Shown: in pieces, positions 54,302 to 62,471 of the stretch
How positions within the stretch are numbered: position 1 is the stretch's first letter
Layout of the letters: every line of letters starts with the position of its first letter
NCBI GenBank assembly: GCA_024403115.1
Contig: JAKSSL010000004.1
Span: 1-64,000 of the forward strand
Direction: 5' to 3'
From: Clostridia bacterium
GTDB lineage: Bacteria; Bacillota; Clostridia; Peptostreptococcales; Anaerovoracaceae
DNA: 64,000 nt
The notes under the pieces: generated by a model
Database searches by the model: none
Told to the model about the DNA's origin: nothing
Seen by the model: only the letters and a program-made list of their open reading frames with translations
Made by a program: the position numbers and the translations under genes

Positions 54302-54664
54302 TGGTGGAGATGGCGAGAGTCGAACTCGCGTCCAAAAGCATTTCCATAAGACTTTCTCCGAGTGCAGTTAATGATTAGACATTCCCTTTGGCCACTGCCC
54401 ATTAACAGGCCATGTCCATTAGTATCTCCTTTGTTCCCTTATCAATCGGAGAGCTTTGATAAAGTTTTCCTGTATAAGTCGTCGCCAGTATCTAAGCCTA
54501 CAGGTAAACCTAGGCTAGCGCGCGGGCTGCAAATTAGGCAGCTAATGCGAATGATCTGCTATTTGATTTAGCGTTTATATTTAAGTTTCCCCTTTTAACG
54601 TAGACTGGGAGACTACGACTCGCTTATCTTACTTCTACACCCCTGTCGAAACCTTTACATCCCC
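54302..54664 (-). ncRNA. ssrA: Transfer-messenger RNA (tmRNA)
   Basis: On the minus strand, the RNA begins GGGGATGT at 54664 and ends CCACCA at 54302, so the CCA end is encoded. The 5' GGGGATG pairs with CATCTCC near the 3' end as the acceptor stem, and the 3' end carries the TTCGACTC T-loop. The tag reading frame is at 54572-54534 and codes for AKSNSRSFALAA with a TAA stop, assuming GCT at 54572 is the resume codon. The ALAA ending is the usual protease tag. With SmpB (63.1 kb) it rescues stalled ribosomes. Confidence 0.95.
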
Positions 54665-54677
54665 TGAGTGCATATAC

Positions 54678-54705
54678 ATTATACCAAAAAAACGAAAATA
54701 ATCAA
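54678..54705 (-). promoter_or_regulatory. Promoter of ssrA
   Basis: On the minus strand: TTGATT (54705-54700), 16-bp spacer, TATAAT (54683-54678), about 13 nt before the mature tmRNA 5' end. Confidence 0.8.
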
Positions 54706-54753
54706 AAGTTTTATATACACACGCGTATCGGTGTTTCCTAAAAGATAATTTTG

Positions 54754-54762
54754 TGATATAAT
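54754..54762 (+). promoter_or_regulatory. Extended -10 promoter of whiA
   Basis: TG, one base, TATAAT (54757-54762). The -35 (TTTCCT at 17 bp) is weak. GAGGAGAG follows before the whiA ATG at 54784. Confidence 0.6.
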
Positions 54763-54783
54763 CAGTAATGAGGAGAGAAAAAT

Positions 54784-55737
54784 ATGTCTTTTGCAAGTGA
54801 AACTAAAAATGAATTATCCCACATCGAAGTGGAAAGAAAGTGTTGCCAGTTAGCTGAAATAGCTGGATTTTTCCGTGTGGCAAGCAGTATTAAGCCCATG
54901 GGCGGTGGTAAATTTGAATTGCTTGCAGAAACAAAGAATCCTGCAGTAGCACGACATTTCAAAAAGCTGATACAGGATTATTTCGATATAGAGACTCAAC
55001 TACAGGTTCAAGAAAACAACTATTTTGACAAGGGATACAACTACTATATTGTAATAGGACCTGATAACAAGAGTGAACTGATCATGCGTGAAACAGGCAT
55101 CCTAATGGTCAAAGAGGGATATAATACTTTCAGTGATGGTATTTCCAGCGCAATAGTCAAAAAGAAATGCTGCAAGAAGGCTTTTCTAAGGGGAATATTC
55201 CTGGGAGTAGGTAGCGTGAATGATCCGGAGTCAAGCTATAATATTGAGTTTGTTTGCAATACTAAAGTCATAGCTGAAGATTTAAGAAAGCTGATTAGAA
55301 CCTTTACAGATCTTAATGCTAATATAGCGGAGAGAAAAGGAAAGTATGTAGTATATATGAAATCCTTTGCCAATGTTAGCGATACTCTTGCCATCATGGG
55401 CGCTCACAGGCAGGTCCTTGAGATTGAGAATATAAAAATTCAAAAGGAAATGAAAACCCGTGCGACTAAAATCGTTAACTGCGATAATGCAAACATTGAT
55501 AAGTCTGCAGCCGTTTCGGACAGACAAATAGATATAATAAAGGCTATTGATAAGGATTGTGGTATAGATGCTATGCCATTAATTTTAAGAGAAATAGCTA
55601 GGCTGAGATTGGAAAATCCAGATGCCAATTTGACTCAGCTGGGCCAGATGCTGGAACCACCAATTCAGCGCTCAGCAGTACATAAAAGAATGTCGAAAAT
55701 TGAGAAATTCGCGGAGAATAGAGGCATAGAAATTTAA
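54784..55737 (+). CDS. whiA: DNA-binding protein WhiA
   Basis: WhiA is a conserved Gram-positive DNA-binding protein linked to division or sporulation control. The 317-residue product has an N-terminal WhiA domain (SFASETKNELSHIEVERKCC), a degenerate LAGLIDADG-like core (KAFLRGIFLGVGSVNDPESS in part) and a C-terminal helix-turn-helix (RSAVHKRMSKIEKFAE). In many Firmicutes it follows rapZ and yvcK; here it stands alone with its own promoter. Confidence 0.92.
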   Translation: MSFASETKNELSHIEVERKCCQLAEIAGFFRVASSIKPMGGGKFELLAETKNPAVARHFKKLIQDYFDIETQLQVQENNYFDKGYNYYIVIGPDNKSELIMRETGILMVKEGYNTFSDGISSAIVKKKCCKKAFLRGIFLGVGSVNDPESSYNIEFVCNTKVIAEDLRKLIRTFTDLNANIAERKGKYVVYMKSFANVSDTLAIMGAHRQVLEIENIKIQKEMKTRATKIVNCDNANIDKSAAVSDRQIDIIKAIDKDCGIDAMPLILREIARLRLENPDANLTQLGQMLEPPIQRSAVHKRMSKIEKFAENRGIEI

Positions 55738-55738
55738 G

Positions 55739-55764
55739 AAAAGGGCTAAAATTAGCCCTTTTTT
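55739..55764 (+). terminator. Terminator after whiA
   Basis: AAGGGCTA pairs with TAGCCCTT around AAAT, followed by a T run. Confidence 0.9.
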
Positions 55765-55814
55765 GCTTGTTTTTATAGCTCGAACAAAAATAATCATAAT
55801 GACCGTAAAAAACT

Positions 55815-55947
55815 TGTGGATAAGTTTTTCGAAAATGCTATTGACAAATGGGAATATATTGAAAATTAGCCATTTATAGCACTTTAGTTTTCCACATAAA
55901 CATGTTGACAAAATTGTATACAATCTGCGTGTTCTCTGTGGAAAACT
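55815..55947. other. DnaA-box cluster and nested dyad in a convergent intergenic region
   Basis: Three sequences match DnaA boxes (TTATCCACA type): TGTGGATAA at 55815-55823 (perfect, minus orientation), TTTTCCACA at 55888-55896 and TGTGGAAAA at 55937-55945. The last two belong to an 11-bp perfect inverted repeat, AGTTTTCCACA (55886-55896) and TGTGGAAAACT (55937-55947). A 12-bp palindrome, ATTGTATACAAT (55913-55924), sits close to its centre. The flanking genes converge, so no promoter role is needed. Nothing else is seen in 55765-56006. Confidence 0.5.
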
Positions 55948-56006
55948 GCATTTTTTTTGTAATTTTAAAGCTTTAAGCCTTTGTGAAGAATTTTGTCGAA
56001 CAAGGT

Positions 56007-57212
56007 TTACATAATAAAATCTATAAAGTCTAAAAAATTATTTATTTGACTATCCTCAAAGTGCTGTAATATTGGCTCTGAGAACTGATATTTATCAATT
56101 AGCTTTAGTTTCTTGTAAAGAGGACTAGTGCTAATGCTGTACTCCATCTTTAATTGATAGCTTAGCTTTTGGGAAACCACCAAGATTTGATTAGCCTTGC
56201 TCAAAAAGTATGAACCATCAAAATCCTCTGAAAGAAAATATGGGTTTTGGGATACATGGGAATTGTTTTCGTGAAAAACTAAATAATTCCTTCCGTTATT
56301 TTTCTCAATGGAATATGAGTTTCTCAAATTTGCTTTTTCAAAATCACCGATCAAGTCATCGCCCTGGTATTCATAAAGGGTAATGAACTCCGGTTTATTA
56401 AGCAGGGCAGAGTATTCTTCAAAAGCCAACTCTTTACTATCACAAATTGCGAAGGATTTAACTTTACCATTTTCAACGGCAAGCTTTGTCAAATAGAAAT
56501 AGTATATACCATCTTTTTGAAAAATGGATTCTGAATATCCCTGATCATTGATAAGGTTTTTGTAAAGAGTTCCTCCTAAGTGGAGAAACTTACTGCTGTG
56601 GGAATTAGCTTTCTCATGGAATATGGATTTAAGAGCTTCTTCACAGTTCAAACTTGATGTATCTGCCAAAAGCTCCATTCCCTCCAAATCGTTGCCGAAC
56701 AATCTCATAAGAAAATAGTTTTGCAGGGTAGTGGAGTCTTCAATTTCCACGCATGAAAGTGAGTTTAGCTTTGCTTTTGAATAGGAAGAAGTATCCGCTT
56801 TTAGATAATAGTTAAAGCTAGGGATATATGTTCTAATACCTGCATCCAATGATTTTTCAATGCATTCCTTTATAGCCCCCAAAGCTGTAGCTTCGTCCAG
56901 CTCCATTTGCCTACCACCAAGACCACTGAAAAGCTGGTGCTCCAGTTTGTCGATTTCCTCATTGCCTATTAGCAGGGAGTCGTTCATACAGTCCAGGGCA
57001 TCGCCCTCGTAATCATAGTAAAAAAGCGCCTTGTACCTATAGGAATCCTCGCCTACAAACTTTGAGTTTTCGGGTTTTGTCAGCATGTATTCTATGCAAA
57101 AGCCACACACTCCCATAAGCCTTGTATCTGTGACATAGGCCCTTAGAAACTCCTTATCATAAAGGTCTAAAGCTGTTAAATTGTCGCCTTTAATAATTTC
57201 TAATTTATTCAT
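56007..57212 (-). CDS. Uncharacterised 401-residue protein
   Basis: I do not recognise this protein. It is acidic, with no signal peptide or clear membrane span. Repeats are not evident. The N-terminal half contains GVCGFCIEYML, and the rest is mixed alpha/beta with many Tyr and Asn. An extended -10 (TGcTATAAT, 57227-57219, minus strand) lies so close that transcription would begin at about the ATG, and no ribosome site is present, which suggests a leaderless message. Orphan, monocistronic, divergent from metK. Confidence 0.7.
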   Translation of the reverse strand: MNKLEIIKGDNLTALDLYDKEFLRAYVTDTRLMGVCGFCIEYMLTKPENSKFVGEDSYRYKALFYYDYEGDALDCMNDSLLIGNEEIDKLEHQLFSGLGGRQMELDEATALGAIKECIEKSLDAGIRTYIPSFNYYLKADTSSYSKAKLNSLSCVEIEDSTTLQNYFLMRLFGNDLEGMELLADTSSLNCEEALKSIFHEKANSHSSKFLHLGGTLYKNLINDQGYSESIFQKDGIYYFYLTKLAVENGKVKSFAICDSKELAFEEYSALLNKPEFITLYEYQGDDLIGDFEKANLRNSYSIEKNNGRNYLVFHENNSHVSQNPYFLSEDFDGSYFLSKANQILVVSQKLSYQLKMEYSISTSPLYKKLKLIDKYQFSEPILQHFEDSQINNFLDFIDFIM

Positions 57213-57218
57213 AGCTAT

Positions 57219-57227
57219 ATTATAGCA
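57219..57227 (-). promoter_or_regulatory. Extended -10 element of the 401-residue protein gene
   Basis: On the minus strand: TG, one base, TATAAT, 6 nt before the ATG. No good -35 at 17 bp. Confidence 0.5.
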
Positions 57228-57234
57228 TATACTA

Positions 57235-57262
57235 TTGACATTATAGGCTAAATAAGTATAAT
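57235..57262 (+). promoter_or_regulatory. Sigma-A promoter of metK
   Basis: TTGACA (57235-57240), 16-bp spacer, TATAAT (57257-57262), upstream of the SAM riboswitch. Confidence 0.85.
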
Positions 57263-57288
57263 AAATATGGTAAATAACTTAATAAAAT

Positions 57289-57384
57289 CCTTATTTCGAG
57301 AGACGGAGGGAATAGGCCCTATGAAGTCCAGCAACCTAGTTTATCTAAGGTGCTAAATCCTACAGAGAAATCTGAAAGATGAGG
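57289..57384 (+). ncRNA. SAM-I (S-box) riboswitch aptamer controlling metK
   Basis: The S-box core is present in order: GAGACGGAGGGA, GGCCCTATGAAGTCCAGCAACC, AAGGTGCTAAATCC and CTGAAAGATGAGG (first parts quoted). CCTTAT (57289-57294) pairs with ATGAGG (57379-57384) as the closing P1 stem. It is followed 15 nt later by a terminator hairpin. High SAM would favour termination and lower SAM synthetase expression. Confidence 0.93.
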
Positions 57385-57399
57385 TATGAATTTGCAGCT

Positions 57400-57426
57400 A
57401 ACCTCTTCTTTTATGAAGAGGTTTTT
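57400..57426 (+). terminator. SAM riboswitch expression-platform terminator
   Basis: AACCTCTTC pairs with GAAGAGGTT around TTTTAT, followed by T. The GAGGT at 57381-57385 in the P1 strand can pair with ACCTC in the 5' arm, giving an antiterminator. Confidence 0.9.
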
Positions 57427-57463
57427 GTTATAAGGATTAATGGTAAGGGAGGTTTTTAAAAGT

Positions 57464-58603
57464 ATGAAAAAATTATTTACATCAGAATCTGTTACAGAAG
57501 GCCATCCTGATAAAATCTGTGACCAAATATCAGATGCTATTTTAGATGCTATTTTGGAGCAAGATCCAAATGGCAGAGTTGCTTGTGAAACAACTACAAC
57601 TACAGGCTACGCAATGGTAATGGGAGAAATTACTACATCTGCTTACGTAGATATCCCTGGAATTGCGAGAAACGTTATAAAAGAAATCGGCTATGACAAG
57701 GGCGAATACGGCTTTGACGGCAATACTTGTGCTATTTTATCAGCAATAGATGAGCAATCAAGCGATATTGCTATGGGTACTAATGACGAAGTTGGCGGAG
57801 CAGGAGACCAAGGAATTATGTTTGGCTATGCTTGCAACGAAACAGAAGAATTAATGCCAGCACCAATTTCTTACGCACACAAGCTTGCAAAGCAACTTAC
57901 AAAGGTAAGAAAAGACGGCACATTGACTTATTTAAGACCAGACGGAAAGACTCAAGTAACAGTTGAGTACGATGGAGATCAAGTAAAGAGAATCGATACA
58001 GTCTTAATTTCAACTCAACACGATGAGGATGCTACTCAAGAGCAAATCAAGAAGGATTTAATCGAATACGTTATTAAGCCAATTATCCCAGCAGAATTAT
58101 TGGATGAGGCAACTAAGATTTACGTAAATCCAACAGGAAGATTCGTAATTGGAGGACCTCATGGAGATAGCGGTTTAACAGGAAGAAAGATTATTGTTGA
58201 TACTTACGGCGGATATGCTAGACATGGCGGCGGTGCTTTCTCAGGAAAGGACCCAACAAAGGTTGACCGTTCAGCAGCATATGCAGCAAGATACGCTGCA
58301 AAGAATTTAGTTGCAGCAGGCCTTGCAGATAAGGTTGAAATTGAATTAGCATATGCAATCGGTATTGCAGAACCTGTTTCCATCCTTGTTGATAGCTTTG
58401 GAACAGGAAAACTAAGCGATGAAAAATTATCAGAAATCGTTGCAGAAAACTTCGACTTCAAGCCAGCTTCAATTATTAAGGAGTTAGGTTTAAGAAAGCC
58501 AATCTACAGACAACTTGCCGCTTATGGCCATATGGGAAGAACTGACCTAGGCGTTAAGTGGGAAGAAACTGATAGGGTTGATCAATTAAAGAAATACTTA
58601 TAG
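57464..58603 (+). CDS. metK: S-adenosylmethionine synthetase
   Basis: MetK makes SAM from methionine and ATP. The 379-residue product begins with [19 protein letters not shown] and has the P-loop-like [12 protein letters not shown] (about 110) and [20 protein letters not shown] (about 250). ATG 57464 gives the family start; GGGAGG is 11 nt upstream. It is controlled by the SAM-I riboswitch. A polysaccharide deacetylase gene follows 9 nt later and probably shares this regulation. Confidence 0.97.
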   Translation: MKKLFTSESVTEGHPDKICDQISDAILDAILEQDPNGRVACETTTTTGYAMVMGEITTSAYVDIPGIARNVIKEIGYDKGEYGFDGNTCAILSAIDEQSSDIAMGTNDEVGGAGDQGIMFGYACNETEELMPAPISYAHKLAKQLTKVRKDGTLTYLRPDGKTQVTVEYDGDQVKRIDTVLISTQHDEDATQEQIKKDLIEYVIKPIIPAELLDEATKIYVNPTGRFVIGGPHGDSGLTGRKIIVDTYGGYARHGGGAFSGKDPTKVDRSAAYAARYAAKNLVAAGLADKVEIELAYAIGIAEPVSILVDSFGTGKLSDEKLSEIVAENFDFKPASIIKELGLRKPIYRQLAAYGHMGRTDLGVKWEETDRVDQLKKYL

Positions 58604-58612
58604 TTTACAAAT

Positions 58613-59404
58613 ATGAGAAAAATATTGCTGATTCTGCTGGCTTTAATACTTGCCAGCGGAATTATTCTGATCAAGGACAATAGAACAGATGGCATACCTG
58701 TGCTTTGCTTTCACCGTATTGTAAAGGACGATGTGAAAGAAAAATACTACGAGAACAACAAGTGGGTTTCAGACAAAAGCACCTTTGAGGCAGAAATGAA
58801 ATGGCTTAAGGACAATTGTTATGAATGCTTATCTCTGGAGGAATTTTACAAATTAAAGCACAGTGGTGGAGACACTAGCAAGAAGGTCTTGCTAACTTTT
58901 GATGACGGCGATTACGAGTTCTATTATTTGGTAAAGCCTATTTTAGACAAGTACGATTTTAAAGCTACCATGTTTTTGATAGGCTCAAAAGTTGGTAAAA
59001 CCACAGCGCCTCTTACTTATAAGCGAGGCCGTTTAGGTCAGGATGTAATTTCCAAGATGGAAAATGTGGACTTTGAAAGCCACAGCTACGATCTTCACGA
59101 AAAGCGCGGTTGGACAGAGGAGTTCTCTCCAATTAAAAGGGGAGTTGCCCTTTCAAAGTATTATCTTGAACTTAAATCAGACAGCGAGAAGACAAAGGGT
59201 GCAACAGCTTTGGCCTATCCTTTCGGCGATTACAATGCTGACTATATAAAAGCCCTTAAGGATAGCGGATACAAGATGGGATTCAAATTCTCCTACATTG
59301 ATCAGAAGAAGTGCAATATGGAAACCGATGATTTCCAAATCCCTAGAATTAGGGTTACTGGAGATATGGACTTGACGGATTTTGTCCAAGCTATGAGAAA
59401 TTAA
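58613..59404 (+). CDS. Polysaccharide deacetylase, PgaB/IcaB-like
   Basis: This 263-residue exported enzyme would deacetylate a wall or capsule polymer. It has an N-terminal signal/anchor (ILLILLALILASGIILI), the NodB motif LTFDDGDYEFYYL (catalytic Asp pair) and ESHSYDLHE with the metal His residues, plus AYPFGDYNADYIKAL. The SHxYDLH form is closer to PgaB/IcaB than to classical chitin deacetylases. It lacks a good ribosome site and promoter and so likely depends on the metK transcript. Confidence 0.87.
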   Translation: MRKILLILLALILASGIILIKDNRTDGIPVLCFHRIVKDDVKEKYYENNKWVSDKSTFEAEMKWLKDNCYECLSLEEFYKLKHSGGDTSKKVLLTFDDGDYEFYYLVKPILDKYDFKATMFLIGSKVGKTTAPLTYKRGRLGQDVISKMENVDFESHSYDLHEKRGWTEEFSPIKRGVALSKYYLELKSDSEKTKGATALAYPFGDYNADYIKALKDSGYKMGFKFSYIDQKKCNMETDDFQIPRIRVTGDMDLTDFVQAMRN

Positions 59405-59412
59405 TAAGCATC

Positions 59413-59446
59413 AAAAAAACTCCTAGGAAAACCTAGGAGTTTTTAT
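59413..59446. terminator. Bidirectional terminator between the deacetylase gene and fba
   Basis: AAAAACTCCTAGG pairs with CCTAGGAGTTTTT around AAAA, a 13-bp perfect stem that works on both strands. Confidence 0.92.
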
Positions 59447-59447
59447 T

Positions 59448-60377
59448 TTACTTAGTGTTTGAGCTCTTCAATACATCGTGTATCTTGTGCTTAACCATAT
59501 CCTTGATTGCATCTCTGCCAGGGCCCAAGTATTTTCTAGGGTCGAATTCTTCAGGATGTTCGCTTAGAACTTGTCTGATCTTAGCTGTCATAGCAAGTCT
59601 TAAGTCTGTGTCTATATTGATTTTGCACACGCCGTATTTTGCTGCTTCTGTAAGCATTTCCTCAGGAACACCTTGTGCTCCAGGGATATTACCACCATAT
59701 TTGTTGCATTCTTGTACGAATTCAGGAATTACTGTTGAAGCTCCGTGAAGTACAAGTGGAACATCTGGAATAAGTGCGTGTATTTCTTTTAGTCTTTCAA
59801 AGTCTAGATAAGGAGTTCCCTTGAATTTATATGCTCCGTGGCTAGTACCAATGGCAACTGCCAATGAGTCTACGCCAGTTCTCTCTACAAATTCTTTGGC
59901 TTCGCTAGGTACTGTGAAGCTTGCATCACGTGCATCAACGTTAACTGCATCTTCAATACCAGCCAATTTGCCAAGTTCTGCTTCAACAACTACTCCCTTT
60001 GAGTGAGCATATTCAACAACTTGCTTTGTAAGTGCGATATTCTCTTCAAATGGTAGCTTGCTTCCATCTATCATAACGGAAGTGAAGCCGTTATCTATAC
60101 AATCCTTACATAGTTCGAAGCTGTCACCATGGTCTAAGTGCAAACATACATCTATACCAGTGTCTTCAATAGCAGCCTCTACTAGTTTTCTTAGATATGC
60201 AGGTTTTGCATATTTTCTAGCGCCAGCTGATACTTGTAAGATGATTTGTGCATTCTCTTCCTCTGCAGCATCAACTATTCCTTGGATGATTTCCATGTTA
60301 TTAACATTAAAAGCACCAATTGCATAATCAGCATGTAATGCTTTTTCGAACATTTTTTCTGAAGTAACTAAAGCCAT
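59448..60377 (-). CDS. fba: Class II fructose-bisphosphate aldolase
   Basis: This zinc enzyme cleaves fructose-1,6-bisphosphate in glycolysis. The 309-residue product has GAFNVNNMEIIQGI at the start, the zinc/catalytic HLDHGDS (about 81), GTSHGAYKF (His at about 180) and LHGASTVIPEF. AAGGAGG precedes the ATG. It follows a 44-residue membrane-peptide gene with a gap of 10 nt. Confidence 0.95.
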   Translation of the reverse strand: MALVTSEKMFEKALHADYAIGAFNVNNMEIIQGIVDAAEEENAQIILQVSAGARKYAKPAYLRKLVEAAIEDTGIDVCLHLDHGDSFELCKDCIDNGFTSVMIDGSKLPFEENIALTKQVVEYAHSKGVVVEAELGKLAGIEDAVNVDARDASFTVPSEAKEFVERTGVDSLAVAIGTSHGAYKFKGTPYLDFERLKEIHALIPDVPLVLHGASTVIPEFVQECNKYGGNIPGAQGVPEEMLTEAAKYGVCKINIDTDLRLAMTAKIRQVLSEHPEEFDPRKYLGPGRDAIKDMVKHKIHDVLKSSNTK

Positions 60378-60387
60378 AAATTCCTCC

Positions 60388-60522
60388 TTATAAAGTGTTT
60401 GGATAATCCATAATTATTCCTAAGCGCCATAGTATAATTAAACAAGCTACCGCAATGATTGCAATAACAACTAAGATGTCGCTTGAATTATAGATAAAGT
60501 CTTTGAATCTGCTTTTTTTCAT
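60388..60522 (-). CDS. Small 44-residue single-span membrane protein upstream of fba
   Basis: This short ORF (ATG at 60522) has AGGAG upstream and ends 10 nt before fba. The product has a basic N-terminus (MKKSRFKDFIY), a hydrophobic span (about 16-38, ILVVIAIIAVACLIILW) and a short tail (MDYPNTL). The codon pattern and ribosome site support translation. The function is unknown, and it should be cotranscribed with fba. Confidence 0.7.
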   Translation of the reverse strand: MKKSRFKDFIYNSSDILVVIAIIAVACLIILWRLGIIMDYPNTL

Positions 60523-60543
60523 AATAAAACTCCTATAGCATAT

Positions 60544-60573
60544 ATTATATATATTTTAGTACAAACGAGGCAA
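60544..60573 (-). promoter_or_regulatory. Possible promoter of the small ORF-fba operon
   Basis: On the minus strand: TTGCCT (60573-60568), 18-bp spacer, TATAAT (60549-60544). An alternative is TTGTAT (60581-60576), 17-bp spacer, TAAAAT (60558-60553). Confidence 0.45.
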
Positions 60574-60592
60574 ATATACAAGTGGCCCGCCC

Positions 60593-60621
60593 TTGATATT
60601 TTGAGCATTTTAGTGCATAAT
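60593..60621 (+). promoter_or_regulatory. Promoter of the RluD-type synthase operon
   Basis: TTGATA (60593-60598), 17-bp spacer, CATAAT (60616-60621). The predicted start falls on about 60628, the ATG itself. Confidence 0.65.
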
Positions 60622-60627
60622 ATATTT

Positions 60628-61647
60628 ATGAGAAGTATGAGAATAGAGAGAAATGACAGCGAGCAAAGAGTTGACAGATACTTGAAAAAATACCTCGCTA
60701 ATGCCTCTCTTAGTCAGATATACAAAATAATCAGGAAGGATTTGAAGGTCAATTCCAAAAGAGTGAAGGAAAACCATATTCTTCATGAGGGAGATATTCT
60801 GGATTTGTATATAGGCGAGGATGAACTTAACAAGCTGGTGAAGGAAGAAAAGGCTTTTCATGGAGCAAAGAAACAGTTCAAGATTGTCTATGAGGATGAG
60901 AATATTATTGCCGTAAACAAACCTGCTGGCCTGCTGGTTCACGGGGACAGACAGGAGAAGAAGAATACTTTGGTAAATCAAGTCACTGATTATTTGATTG
61001 CAAAGGGCGACTACATACCTCGACTTGAGAAAACTTTTAGCCCAGCTTCGGCTAATAGAATAGATAGAAACACCAGTGGTCTGGTTATATTCGGTAAAAA
61101 CAGTATGGCTTTAAAAGCCTTAAACCGAATTATCTCAAACAAGGAAGCCGTGAAAAAGGAATACTTTGCAATAGTGGACGGAATAGTGGCACAAGAAATC
61201 TTGCTTAAGGACAGCTTTGTTAAGGACGAAGGCAGAAACCAAGTCTTTCTGGATCAAGAGGAAGGCAAGGAGATGGAGACTAGAGTAATCCCTCTATGTC
61301 ACGGAAAGAATGCCACACTTCTTAGGATAGTCTTGTTGACTGGAAGAACACATCAGATTAGAGTTCAGCTTGCTAAGGCAGGACATCCCATAATAGGCGA
61401 TCCTAAATACGGTGTAGATAAGCGTGGAAATGCTAACAGAAAAAGTTCCAGTGCAAACAAGGAAGCAAGAAATAAGGGGCAAATGCTTCACAGCTATAGC
61501 TTAGAATTTCTTTCTTGCCCTGAAGAATTGAAATATTTAGAGGAAAAACGTATAGAGGCTTTGCCTCCAGAGTATTTTATAAATGAAGTGAAAAATTTGT
61601 TTGGTCAGGAAGGTTTATCATGGATAAAAATCGTGAAGAAAAATTAG
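60628..61647 (+). CDS. RluC/RluD-family 23S rRNA pseudouridine synthase
   Basis: This 339-residue enzyme isomerises uridines in 23S rRNA. It has an N-terminal S4 RNA-binding domain (RVDRYLKKYLANASLSQIYK) and a catalytic domain with NRIDRNTSGLVIFGK, where the Asp is the nucleophile (about 143), and LLTGRTHQIRVQL. ATG 60628 sits at the predicted transcription start; ATG 60637 is an alternative. Either way the leader is very short. It overlaps the next gene by 28 nt. Confidence 0.88.
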   Translation: MRSMRIERNDSEQRVDRYLKKYLANASLSQIYKIIRKDLKVNSKRVKENHILHEGDILDLYIGEDELNKLVKEEKAFHGAKKQFKIVYEDENIIAVNKPAGLLVHGDRQEKKNTLVNQVTDYLIAKGDYIPRLEKTFSPASANRIDRNTSGLVIFGKNSMALKALNRIISNKEAVKKEYFAIVDGIVAQEILLKDSFVKDEGRNQVFLDQEEGKEMETRVIPLCHGKNATLLRIVLLTGRTHQIRVQLAKAGHPIIGDPKYGVDKRGNANRKSSSANKEARNKGQMLHSYSLEFLSCPEELKYLEEKRIEALPPEYFINEVKNLFGQEGLSWIKIVKKN

Positions 61648-62471
61648 AATTAATCAACACTTTCATAAAAGCCATTGACGCGGACGATATTTTCGATGTA
61701 GTTGAAAAACCTTTATTCAAAAAAGTTGATACTACAGGAAATGTAGTTCCAGAAGAAAGCGCTTGGGAAAGATATTTGCGTCAGCAAATGGATTTGGAAG
61801 ATAAGAAAGAAAGCGCTCGCAATGTAGAAGTAAAAGCAGAACCAATGGAACAAAAGCCAGTGGAAGCTCCAGTAGAAGAACCAAAAGTAGAAGCTGTAGC
61901 AGAGCCACCTAAGCCAGAAGAGCCAAAGAAAAAGAAAAAGAGCAAGGGCAAAGCTTGGCTAAGGGATATAATAATCGCAGTAATTATAGTGGCAGCTTTA
62001 TTGTTCTTCTTCAGACCGGTTCAAAACATTAACCAAGCCATGACTCCTAATTTTGGAGATGGTGATATTCTAATTGCGTCAAGACAAACATATAAATTGT
62101 TGGGCGGATTCCCTAGCAGAGGTGATGTTGTTGCAATTAAAACAGGCGTAGATGAAAATGGTAAGAATGAAGTCATCGTGAAGCGTGTCATTGGATTACC
62201 AGGGGAACACGTAGAAATAAAGGATGGATACGTTTACATAAATGGATCCAAGCTTAATGAGCCTTATCTTGCAAAAGAAGGGGAAACTGATGCAGGACTA
62301 GATGGTCCAAGCTTGTATCAAGTTCCAGCAGGCAAGGTATTTGTTATGGGCGACAATCGTCCTTTGAGCATAGACAGCAGAAATGCAGCAATGGGATGTA
62401 TAGATGTTGACGATATTGTAGGTCAAATATTAGTGAAGGTTTATCCTTTCAAAGAAATAAAGGTGTATTAA
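61620..62471 (+). CDS. Signal peptidase I-like protein lacking the catalytic serine
   Basis: This 283-residue protein has an N-terminal cytoplasmic region of about 110 residues rich in Glu, Pro, Val and Lys, one membrane span (about 113-131) and a signal peptidase domain. The paralogue next to it has [10 protein letters not shown]; this protein has AMTPNFGDGD, so the catalytic Ser is Ala140. The Lys is kept (Lys188 in IVKRVIGLPGE) and GDNRP is present. It should therefore be inactive as a Ser/Lys protease unless the residue is replaced in another way. It overlaps the upstream synthase by 28 nt and the intact signal peptidase by one base. Confidence 0.9.
   Translation: MDKNREEKLELINTFIKAIDADDIFDVVEKPLFKKVDTTGNVVPEESAWERYLRQQMDLEDKKESARNVEVKAEPMEQKPVEAPVEEPKVEAVAEPPKPEEPKKKKKSKGKAWLRDIIIAVIIVAALLFFFRPVQNINQAMTPNFGDGDILIASRQTYKLLGGFPSRGDVVAIKTGVDENGKNEVIVKRVIGLPGEHVEIKDGYVYINGSKLNEPYLAKEGETDAGLDGPSLYQVPAGKVFVMGDNRPLSIDSRNAAMGCIDVDDIVGQILVKVYPFKEIKVY

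Noticed and set aside
54082-54402. Minus-strand frame across the 3' part of the tmRNA and the start of xpt
   Set aside because: The tmRNA acceptor stem, T-loop and tag, and the Xpt family start, explain the bases.
55765-56006. A standard chromosomal oriC
   Set aside because: No dnaA, dnaN or rpmH nearby and only three boxes, so it is kept as a DnaA-binding candidate only.
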